A stretch of 10,566 nt of DNA from RGZA01 sp041917755 (lineage in GTDB: Bacteria; Pseudomonadota; Alphaproteobacteria; UBA9219; RGZA01), in contig JAYRWY010000009.1 of NCBI GenBank assembly GCA_041917755.1, positions 1-10,566 on the forward strand, in the 5' to 3' direction. This document shows, piece after piece, positions 1 through 5,234 of the stretch. The position numbers and the translations under genes were made by a program. Each line of letters starts with the position of its first letter. Position 1 is the stretch's first letter. The notes under the pieces are model-generated. The model ran no database searches. It was not told the origin of the DNA and worked only from the letters and a program-made list of their open reading frames with translations.

Positions 1-66
1 AAGGTGTATTCCCCAGCTTTCTACACAGCCTTCTTGGCGGGTTTTGATGGTGTTTTTCGTTTGCAT
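1..66 (-). CDS. N-terminal fragment of an unidentified leftward gene
   Basis: An open frame reads leftward from an ATG (complement of 64-66) to the window edge. It encodes 22 residues, MQTKNTIKTRQEGCVESWGI followed by HL. An AAGG Shine-Dalgarno-like sequence (complement of 73-76) lies about five bases before the ATG, which supports this start. The fragment is too short for family assignment. The segment ESWGIHL loosely resembles the start of short S-adenosylmethionine decarboxylases, but that is only a guess. If real, the gene is divergent from the 63-residue gene at 719, and the region between them would hold both promoters as well as the DnaA, CtrA and GANTC sites. Confidence 0.4.
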   Translation of the reverse strand, partial: MQTKNTIKTRQEGCVESWGIHL

Positions 67-94
67 CCTGGCCTTAAATTCCCTTGGTATTAAT

Positions 95-103
95 TTATCC
101 ACC
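95..103 (-). promoter_or_regulatory. DnaA box, one mismatch
   Basis: TTATCCACC on the + strand matches the DnaA box TTATCCACA at eight of nine positions. It is the only box of the four in this orientation and lies 17 bases from the perfect box at 121. Confidence 0.55.
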
Positions 104-120
104 GGCATGTACTAGATGAC

Positions 121-129
121 TGTGGATAA
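121..129 (+). promoter_or_regulatory. DnaA box, perfect
   Basis: TGTGGATAA is the exact reverse complement of the consensus DnaA box TTATCCACA. It sits just left of the left arm of the 141-152/551-562 inverted repeat. Confidence 0.7.
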
Positions 130-271
130 GTTCAAAACATACCACATCTTGTGTCGAACGGAACGCATCATACCAAACATAGTCCCCCTGTCACCTGCTA
201 AACACACCGTTACGCAGTCAGAAAAGCATAGGATTAAGGATGGGGTCATTTTGATTTTGTTCAAAAAAAGG

Positions 272-347
272 CAGACGCAAGTTTGAATTTTTTTTTAGTT
301 TCTTGTGGACCGATTCAAGAAAACAAAAAAAGTAAAAACTGCGTCTG
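272..347. repeat. Long AT-rich imperfect inverted repeat
   Basis: The left arm 272-305 starts CAGACGCA and ends TTTCTTG. The right arm 316-347 starts CAAGAAAAC and ends TGCGTCTG. The right arm reverse-complemented follows the left arm almost throughout, with a few mismatches and one- to two-base indels, and the central ten bases form a loop. The GC-rich tips CAGACGC/GCGTCTG enclose long A and T tracts. It could be an unwinding element or cruciform in the origin-like region, or a bidirectional terminator. A GATTC site at 312-316 lies at the loop. Confidence 0.65.
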
Positions 348-525
348 AAAAACACTTGAAGATTTTCAAAAGTAAGATGCGTGCAATAACCATCGATTGA
401 ATGCTTATGCATGTCAGTTGTTGGGTAATCTGCAGAACAAGAGTCGAGCCAGAGAATCTATGAAATGAACGATTCTGAGGCAGAGCGATGGGAGAGATTC
501 TCTTCATCTCCATTTGTTCTCAGAT

Positions 526-544
526 TTAATGAAATATTAACCAT
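526..544 (+). promoter_or_regulatory. CtrA-binding box TTAA-N7-TTAACCAT
   Basis: TTAA at 526-529, seven bases, then TTAACCAT at 537-544 matches the full CtrA consensus TTAA-N7-TTAA and its extended half-site TTAACCAT. In Caulobacter CtrA occupies such boxes in the origin to block initiation and at cell-cycle promoters. It lies 28 bp left of the perfect DnaA box at 573. Confidence 0.6.
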
Positions 545-572
545 AATGTTACAAGATGTGGTCAAGTTTTGG

Positions 573-581
573 TGTGGATAA
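573..581 (+). promoter_or_regulatory. DnaA box, perfect
   Basis: TGTGGATAA is an exact consensus DnaA box. It is in the same orientation as the box at 121 and lies next to the right arm of the 12-bp inverted repeat. Confidence 0.7.
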
Positions 582-628
582 CTCCATATCTAGTATCTGA
601 AGAACAAATATAAAACAATATCTTGGCT

Positions 629-637
629 TGTGGATAG
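629..637 (+). promoter_or_regulatory. DnaA box, one mismatch
   Basis: TGTGGATAG matches the consensus at eight of nine positions and runs directly into the GAATC site at 637-641. Adjacent DnaA and CcrM sites could allow methylation to affect DnaA binding; that last point is inference. Confidence 0.55.
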
Positions 638-718
638 AATCGATAAACGGTTCAGATTCGATAGCTGGGCACAAGCTAAGAAAGCTACCAAATAACCAGT
701 ATTGTAAGGGTGATGGTC

Positions 719-910
719 ATGGATACAGATTTTAAGTCGCTCGAAAAACGCTATGGCACATCCTTGGCAATGAAGATTTGCGAAGAGATCGCGCGGGCAG
801 AGCAGAAGCACTTCAATTTCTATCGCGCCAATCTTGCCCTAAAGTCTATGAAACGCTTTGTCGATGACGAGGCGGAAGACAGCATGATCAAAATCAACAA
901 GGTTGCCTAA
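719..910 (+). CDS. Small protein of unknown function (63 aa)
   Basis: I do not recognise this family. The ATG at 719 is chosen because the AAGGG at 706-710 then lies eight bases upstream. The in-frame GTG at 710 and ATG at 713 leave no room for a ribosome binding site. The product is MDTDFKSLEKRYGTSLAMKI and so on to KINKVA. It is highly charged, apparently mostly alpha-helical, and has one cysteine (residue 21) and no signal peptide or membrane segment. A helical stretch of about residues 14-46 is followed by an acidic DDEAED patch (49-54) and a basic end. It is probably cytosolic. It stands directly right of the origin-like region with a DnaA box and GANTC sites in its upstream DNA, so cell-cycle-dependent expression is possible. 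No close terminator follows; transcription may run to the terminator at 1216. Confidence 0.6.
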   Translation: MDTDFKSLEKRYGTSLAMKICEEIARAEQKHFNFYRANLALKSMKRFVDDEAEDSMIKINKVA

Positions 911-994
911 AGCTATCTTGTCGCATGCATTCGCTATATTTATCTAATAAAAACAGCAATTTGCCGTTATATTAATCTTTATAGTTCTTTTTTC

Positions 995-1245
995 TATACT
1001 TTTTGATTAGTTTTCTGTTGATTTTTAGATCCGGTTCCATTACAAAACCATCCCGTACGGTAGGTAAGGTTAGTGTTAGCAGCTTCGTTATTGCGCCGTA
1101 TTTTTTGAAAATTGATTGTATACCCACAGGACATGGTCCGGCTTGTTGGGTGATGATAATGGTGGACTTGTTTCCTTATTTATTTATCTATCCCAAAAGC
1201 AAAACTTTTATATACCCCGGTGGCTTCGGCCACCGGGTTTTTTTT
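995..1245 (+). ncRNA. Possible small RNA or long 3' UTR ending in a strong terminator
   Basis: Bases 911-1313 have no credible gene. A good -10 (TATACT, 995-1000) with only a weak -35 match could start a transcript near 1007 that ends at the terminator at 1238-1245, giving about 240 nt. Inside, 1122-1151 can fold into a hairpin (ACCCACA against TGTTGGGT with an inner GGAC/GTCC stem). CCATTA at 1037-1042 can pair with TAATGG at 1157-1162, enclosing that hairpin. I see none of the conserved motifs of tmRNA, RNase P RNA or SRP RNA, and no clear 6S RNA fold. The alternative is that this is just the trailer of the 63-residue gene's mRNA. Confidence 0.3.
1216..1245 (+). terminator. Strong Rho-independent terminator
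   Basis: A perfect nine-bp stem CCCGGTGGC/GCCACCGGG with a TTCG tetraloop is followed by eight T. It ends a rightward transcript 68 bp before the methyltransferase gene and so insulates that gene from upstream transcription. Confidence 0.93.
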
Positions 1246-1313
1246 ATGCCTGAGGTTTGGGCTCACGAGATTTTTTGTGTCTTTGTTAAATCTTCACATG
1301 CTAGGCACTGAAT

Positions 1314-2243
1314 ATGAAAACACTGCGAGACATAATGTTGGACGCATCACGGCGACTGGAAATTGCAGGGGTCTATAGTCCTGATGCTGACGCCGCCATA
1401 ATCATCAGTTCCATTCTGCAAATCACGCGTGATGATTTGAAAACGCGTCTAGACGAAATATTGACAGCAGAAACTTCTACCCAGATCGAGCAGGCGGTGG
1501 TGAAGCGTGAGCAGCGCCTCCCAATTGCCCGTATTTTTGGCCGTACCATGTTCCGCGATTTATGCATTGGCACGGGCGATGGCGTATTCGAGCCATGTAT
1601 TGAAACTGAAACATTGATTGAACACATTCATATTGTGTTGGAAAGACACCCGTCACTGCAAAGAAAAAACCTGCGCATACTTGATATAGGTACGGGTACA
1701 GGGTGCTTGTTATTGTCAGCTTTGAATGAAATCCCAAATGCTACGGGAGTTGGTGTTGATATCGCGGCTGCGGCGGTTGCGTTAGCACAGCAAAATGCCG
1801 ATGCATGCGGGGTAGGAGAGCGGGCGGTATTTCGCGTCAGTAACTGGATAGACCAAGTGCCGGAAACCTTTGATATAATTCTGTGTAATCCGCCCTTTGT
1901 GCCAACAGACCTAATTGAAACACTGGTGCCAGAAGTAAGAGTGCATGATCCCAGGGCCTCCCTCGATGGTGGCAAGGATGGATTGCGGTTTTACCGCCAA
2001 CTAACACAAGATTTTTTACGCGTCAGCCATGAGGGGAGTGTTGGCATATTTCATGTCAGTATGACCTTTGTCGAACAGGTGAAATCAATTTTTCAAAACG
2101 CCGGATATATGAATGTTGAGATATGTCGGAACTATTATGGCGTCCCCATGGGGCTAATAGTCATGCATGACGGCTATCGTAAAAAGGAAACCCTCATCGG
2201 GCGGATTATCGGCGCATTTGCTAATAAACGCGGTAGAACCTGA
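1314..2243 (+). CDS. prmC: PrmC/HemK-like N5-glutamine methyltransferase (309 aa)
   Basis: PrmC methylates the glutamine of the GGQ motif of peptide release factors using S-adenosylmethionine. The protein has the PrmC layout: a helical N-terminal domain (about 1-75) ending in the linker IARIFG (71-76), and a Rossmann methyltransferase domain with SAM loop DIGTGTG (124-130) and acidic residue D149. NPPF (192-195) and LVPEVRVHDPRASLDGGKDG (204-223) match PrmC blocks. Three things are unusual. The catalytic NPPY is NPPF. The usual PRPETE before the SAM domain reads EPCIETE. A basic tail of about 25 residues follows the conserved core, making it longer than the 277 residues of E. coli PrmC. There is no prfA neighbour. 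It starts at an ATG with a weak AGG eight bases upstream. It could be a divergent paralogue with another substrate; the family is certain, the exact substrate is not. Confidence 0.8.
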   Translation: MKTLRDIMLDASRRLEIAGVYSPDADAAIIISSILQITRDDLKTRLDEILTAETSTQIEQAVVKREQRLPIARIFGRTMFRDLCIGTGDGVFEPCIETETLIEHIHIVLERHPSLQRKNLRILDIGTGTGCLLLSALNEIPNATGVGVDIAAAAVALAQQNADACGVGERAVFRVSNWIDQVPETFDIILCNPPFVPTDLIETLVPEVRVHDPRASLDGGKDGLRFYRQLTQDFLRVSHEGSVGIFHVSMTFVEQVKSIFQNAGYMNVEICRNYYGVPMGLIVMHDGYRKKETLIGRIIGAFANKRGRT

Positions 2244-2309
2244 CATAGCCTATTGAAATAACAGGCGGTATCTACCATTTGCGTAGCACCCATCACTTAT
2301 GTTAGTGAA

Positions 2310-2338
2310 TTGACCCACTTTGCTAAATACTGTATCAA
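2310..2338 (+). promoter_or_regulatory. Sigma70-type promoter for ispH-hpnH
   Basis: TTGACC (2310-2315) and TATCAA (2333-2338) are separated by 17 bp, with five and four of six consensus matches. A transcript would start near 2345. Its leader carries a small GGGG-ATAG-CCCC hairpin (2356-2367) just before the ribosome binding site GGAG (2370-2373) of ispH. Confidence 0.55.
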
Positions 2339-2378
2339 ATTGGTACTGATTAATTGGGGATAGCCCCACGGAGAAACT

Positions 2379-3335
2379 ATGAAAGTTATTTTAGCTCAAC
2401 CACGCGGTTTTTGTGCCGGTGTTGAACGTGCTATTGAAATTGTAGAAGAGGCGCTGTTGCGCTTTGGTCCACCGGTGTATGTTCGCCATGAAATTGTGCA
2501 CAACCCCCATGTGGTTGACCGTCTTCGCGCAAAGGGCGCAATCTTCGTTCAGGAAACAGATGAAATTCCTCAAGGTGCCATTACCATCTTTAGTGCACAT
2601 GGTGTTGCCGAAGCCGTAGAAGATCACGCGAAAACCCGTGGCCTCGAAATTATTGATGCGACATGCCCGCTGGTGTCAAAGGTTCATACCGAAGGCCAGC
2701 GTTACACCAAAATGGGTTTGGAAATTATTTTGATTGGTCACGAAGGCCATCCTGAAATCGAAGGAACCCTTGGCCGCGTACCGGGCAAGATTCATCTGAT
2801 TTCTGAAGTTGAAGATGTGGCCGAGTTAAAAGTATCTGATCCAGAAAAACTGGCATACATCACCCAAACCACCTTGAGTGTGGATGATACCCGTGAAGTG
2901 ATTGAAGCATTGCAAAAGCGCTTTCCTGCTATTATCGGCCCGTCGACCAAGGATATTTGCTATGCAACGCAGAACCGCCAGGCTGCCGTGCGTGATTTAT
3001 CCAAGCATGCAGATGTTGTGCTGGTGATTGGTGCGCATAATTCATCAAATTCCAACCGCCTTCGTGAATTAGCAGAAGAACAAGGCATCCCGTCTTACCT
3101 GATTGAAGACGCAACCAAGCTGAACCCAGAATGGTTGAAAGGTAAGAAGGCGGTGGGTATCACTGCCGGTGCGTCTGCACCAGAAGATTTGGTTCAAGAT
3201 TTAATCGAAGCCATTCGTAAGATTGAGCCGGTTGAAGTTGAGCTGCTTGATGGCGTGAAGGAAAATGTGAAATTCCGTCTGCCATTGTCCCTGACCAAAG
3301 TTGAACCACGCAGCTCTGCACAAGGTGCTGCATAA
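2379..3335 (+). CDS. ispH: 4-hydroxy-3-methylbut-2-enyl diphosphate reductase IspH (LytB)
   Basis: IspH performs the last step of the MEP isoprenoid pathway. It reduces HMBPP to isopentenyl and dimethylallyl diphosphate with an oxygen-sensitive [4Fe-4S] cluster in the cytosol. The 318-residue product has all the hallmarks: cluster cysteines C12 (RGFCAGV), C96 (DATCPLV) and C194 (DICYATQNRQ); H41 and H124, which bind the diphosphate; E126 in HEGHPE, the proton-relay glutamate; and the NSSNS diphosphate loop at 221-225. The length is normal for the family. GGAG five bases before the ATG fixes the start. hpnH follows after 36 bp, so the two are very likely co-transcribed. That links isoprenoid precursor supply to hopanoid synthesis, since squalene is built from these units. 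Confidence 0.97.
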   Translation: MKVILAQPRGFCAGVERAIEIVEEALLRFGPPVYVRHEIVHNPHVVDRLRAKGAIFVQETDEIPQGAITIFSAHGVAEAVEDHAKTRGLEIIDATCPLVSKVHTEGQRYTKMGLEIILIGHEGHPEIEGTLGRVPGKIHLISEVEDVAELKVSDPEKLAYITQTTLSVDDTREVIEALQKRFPAIIGPSTKDICYATQNRQAAVRDLSKHADVVLVIGAHNSSNSNRLRELAEEQGIPSYLIEDATKLNPEWLKGKKAVGITAGASAPEDLVQDLIEAIRKIEPVEVELLDGVKENVKFRLPLSLTKVEPRSSAQGAA

Positions 3336-3371
3336 CTACTCCATTCATCCAATAGCGTTTTAGAGGTTTTA

Positions 3372-4568
3372 ATGTCCGTACCCGTACAACAACAAATCGA
3401 TGTCGGTTCTTATATTCTTGGTCAGCATATCAGCGCCTTTTTCAAAGGTAAGAAAACCGCGCGTTATCCCTTGGTATTGATGCTGGAGCCATTGTTCCGT
3501 TGCAACCTTGCATGTGCTGGTTGCGGTAAAATCGATTACCCGGATGCCATTTTAAATCAACGTCTGTCAGTTGAAGAATGTTTGAATGCATCAAAAGAAT
3601 GCGGCGCGCCGATTGTGGTATTGGCCGGTGGTGAGCCCTTGTTGCACAAGGACGCCAAAGATATCGTTGAAGGGTTGCTTGCCCAAGGTAAATGGGTGAC
3701 GCTCTGCACCAATGCATTGTTGCTGGAAAAGAAAATTGATCAGTTCAAGCCACATCCGCGCTTTAACTGGTCTATCCACTTGGATGGTGGCAAGGAAGAA
3801 CATGACCGCAGCGTATGCCAAACGGGCGTTTATGAAAAAGCGGTTGCTGCAATCAAAATTGCCCAAGACAAGAACTTCCGCGTGAATATTAACGCAACGT
3901 TCTTCAACAACATTGCGCCAGAAAAAATTGCAAACTTCTTTGATGAAGTGATGGCACTGGGCGTCAATGCAATGACCATTTCACCTGGCTACGCGTATGA
4001 GCGTGCACCAGATCAAGAGCATTTCTTGAACCGTAAAAACACCAAGGAACTATTCCGCAGTGTATTCCGCATGGGCAAGGAACGCGCATCGCAAGGCAAG
4101 CAAAAATGGCGTTTTAGCCAATCCAGCTTGTTCATGGATTTCCTTGCAGGCAATCAGGAATATCATTGCACCCCATGGGGCAATCCAACACGTACCGTAT
4201 TCGGCTGGCAGCGTCCTTGCTATTTGCTGGGCGAAGGCTATGCCGCGACCTTCAAGGAATTGATGGAAGACACAGCGTGGGATAGGTACGGCACAGGCAA
4301 TTATGAAAAATGTGCAGATTGCATGGTTCACTCTGGCTTTGAAGCAACGGCCGTTATGGATTCTGTTAAGAACCCATTGAAGGCATTGCAAGCTGCATTG
4401 CATGGTCCAAAGACTGAAGGTGAAATGGCTCCTGAAATTTCACTCGCCAACCAACGTCCTGCTGAATATGTATTCAGCCGCCACGTTGAAAACCGCATGG
4501 CGAAGATCGAAGAAGAAGCTAAAGCCAAGAATGCAGCTGTATCCGCACGTTCAGAAGCAGCCGAGTAA
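3372..4568 (+). CDS. hpnH: Adenosylhopane synthase HpnH (radical SAM)
   Basis: HpnH joins the 5'-deoxyadenosyl radical from SAM to the hopanoid diploptene, giving adenosylhopane, the first step of the extended C35 side chain. The 398-residue protein carries the radical SAM cluster motif as C44, C48 and C51 in FRCNLACAGCGKIDYP, a segment highly typical of HpnH. GGEPL, the SAM-binding strand, is at 86-90 and the family block ISPGYAYERAPDQEHFL at 203-219. The C-terminal half contains further cysteines C266, C283, C314 and C317 and corresponds to the domain special to HpnH. AGAGG five bases before the ATG supports the start. It is the second gene after ispH, and its stop codon directly abuts the stop codon of the convergent hpnG. 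Its substrate comes from shc, about 2 kb downstream. Confidence 0.96.
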   Translation: MSVPVQQQIDVGSYILGQHISAFFKGKKTARYPLVLMLEPLFRCNLACAGCGKIDYPDAILNQRLSVEECLNASKECGAPIVVLAGGEPLLHKDAKDIVEGLLAQGKWVTLCTNALLLEKKIDQFKPHPRFNWSIHLDGGKEEHDRSVCQTGVYEKAVAAIKIAQDKNFRVNINATFFNNIAPEKIANFFDEVMALGVNAMTISPGYAYERAPDQEHFLNRKNTKELFRSVFRMGKERASQGKQKWRFSQSSLFMDFLAGNQEYHCTPWGNPTRTVFGWQRPCYLLGEGYAATFKELMEDTAWDRYGTGNYEKCADCMVHSGFEATAVMDSVKNPLKALQAALHGPKTEGEMAPEISLANQRPAEYVFSRHVENRMAKIEEEAKAKNAAVSARSEAAE

Positions 4569-5207
4569 TCAGAGCTTCATCGCCACTGCATCCAGTTGCT
4601 TTAGTGCAATTCCCGTATGCTTAAATAGCTTAAGTAATGCGGGGATCTGGAATGGATTGCGCAAAATACTCTTGTAAACTGCGTCCATATTTGTGCTGCC
4701 ATCAGGGCTAAGGCCTTTTAGTGCGGCATCCGGAAAGCCATCATTGACGCTATCGCTAACGCCGCGAAGAACAGCAAAGGGCAGGTTATGCTTGGTGGCA
4801 ACTTGCGCAACCACATGGCTTTCCATATCTACAATTGAGCAGCCGGTTTCGGCATGTAGTTTTTTCTTTTCAGCAGGTGTGGGTACAAGATAGGTGCTGC
4901 CATAGACTGCGCCGTCTAATCCATGTGGTGCTGCGGCTTTAAACATCTCAATTAAAATGTTATCGCATGCCCATCGTTTGTTGTCATTTCCGGCAACTTC
5001 TTTGGCAATAATAATTGCGTTGCTGTCTAATTTCGGGTCAAGACCTCCGGCTACGCCAAAGCTGATCAAGGCCGTTGCACCTTGCTTGACCAACATTTCT
5101 GTTCGTTGAAATGCAAGCTCTTCAATGGCGCCACTGCAGGCTACATAAGGTGTAATTTTACGGCCTACTACTGCTTCCGCTTCAAAACCGCATAATAGTC
5201 CCAGCAT
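4569..5207 (-). CDS. hpnG: Hopanoid-associated phosphorylase HpnG
   Basis: HpnG is a nucleoside-phosphorylase-type enzyme that removes adenine from adenosylhopane to give (phospho)ribosylhopane, the step after HpnH. The 212-residue product shows the phosphorylase fold: SFGVAGGLDP (49-58), IVDMESHVVAQVA (125-137) with the ribose-binding Met-Glu pair at 128-129, and LRGVSDS (147-153) with the base-contacting Asp at 152. The short length agrees with HpnG and it lies beside hpnH. The start is supported by AAGGA (complement of 5215-5219) seven bases upstream. It is the second gene of a leftward pair, 27 bp after the CorC-type gene. It abuts hpnH tail to tail, so the two transcripts must overlap unless they stop inside coding sequence. 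Confidence 0.92.
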   Translation of the reverse strand: MLGLLCGFEAEAVVGRKITPYVACSGAIEELAFQRTEMLVKQGATALISFGVAGGLDPKLDSNAIIIAKEVAGNDNKRWACDNILIEMFKAAAPHGLDGAVYGSTYLVPTPAEKKKLHAETGCSIVDMESHVVAQVATKHNLPFAVLRGVSDSVNDGFPDAALKGLSPDGSTNMDAVYKSILRNPFQIPALLKLFKHTGIALKQLDAVAMKL

Positions 5208-5234
5208 GAAATAGTCCTTATCTTTAAATCAAAG

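Larger units (their letters stand above)
141..562. repeat. Pair of 12-bp inverted repeats flanking the putative origin core
   Basis: ACCACATCTTGT at 141-152 is the exact reverse complement of ACAAGATGTGGT at 551-562, about 400 bp apart. The match extends imperfectly outward through a shared CAAAAC block. Each arm has a perfect DnaA box on its outer side (121-129 and 573-581). The two arms enclose the long inverted repeat, the CtrA box and five of the seven GANTC sites. Confidence 0.6.
312..659. promoter_or_regulatory. Cluster of seven GANTC (CcrM) methylation sites
   Basis: GANTC occurs at 312-316, 441-445, 454-458, 471-475, 496-500, 637-641 and 655-659. Chance expectation is about 1.4 in 348 bp. 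By eye I find only two more in the remaining roughly 9.9 kb (2789-2793 and 4359-4363). The last two sites form a direct repeat GAWTCGATA (637-645, 655-663). GANTC is the target of the alphaproteobacterial cell-cycle methyltransferase CcrM. Confidence 0.7.
67..718. other. Putative replication origin (oriC-like) or cell-cycle-controlled intergenic region
   Basis: This 650-bp AT-rich stretch has no convincing gene. It contains four DnaA boxes (95-103, 121-129, 573-581, 629-637), one complete CtrA box (526-542), seven GANTC methylation sites between 312 and 659, a long AT-rich inverted repeat (272-347), and a 12-bp inverted repeat at 141-152 and 551-562. In Caulobacter and relatives, DnaA initiates replication, CtrA silences the origin and CcrM methylates GANTC, so this combination is what an alphaproteobacterial chromosomal origin should look like. 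The A/T-tract-rich part at 240-345 could be the unwinding element. The alternative is a promoter region controlled by the same three factors, serving the flanking divergent genes. The site assignments are read directly from sequence; origin function is inference. Confidence 0.6.

Noticed and set aside
218..513. Leftward open frames of 64 and 72 codons inside the origin-like region
   Set aside because: Overlapping frames rich in Phe from A/T tracts, no ribosome binding site, and they cross the inverted repeat and GANTC cluster.
590..811. Leftward 73-codon frame opposite the start of the 63-residue gene
   Set aside because: Antisense to a better-supported gene with a good ribosome binding site, and itself lacks one.
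995..1245. 6S, tmRNA, SRP or RNase P RNA
   Set aside because: The conserved sequence motifs of these RNAs were looked for and not seen, so only a generic candidate RNA is kept.
1003..1311. Rightward 102-codon open frame
   Set aside because: Non-ATG start, low-complexity composition, and it reads straight through the strong terminator at 1216-1245.
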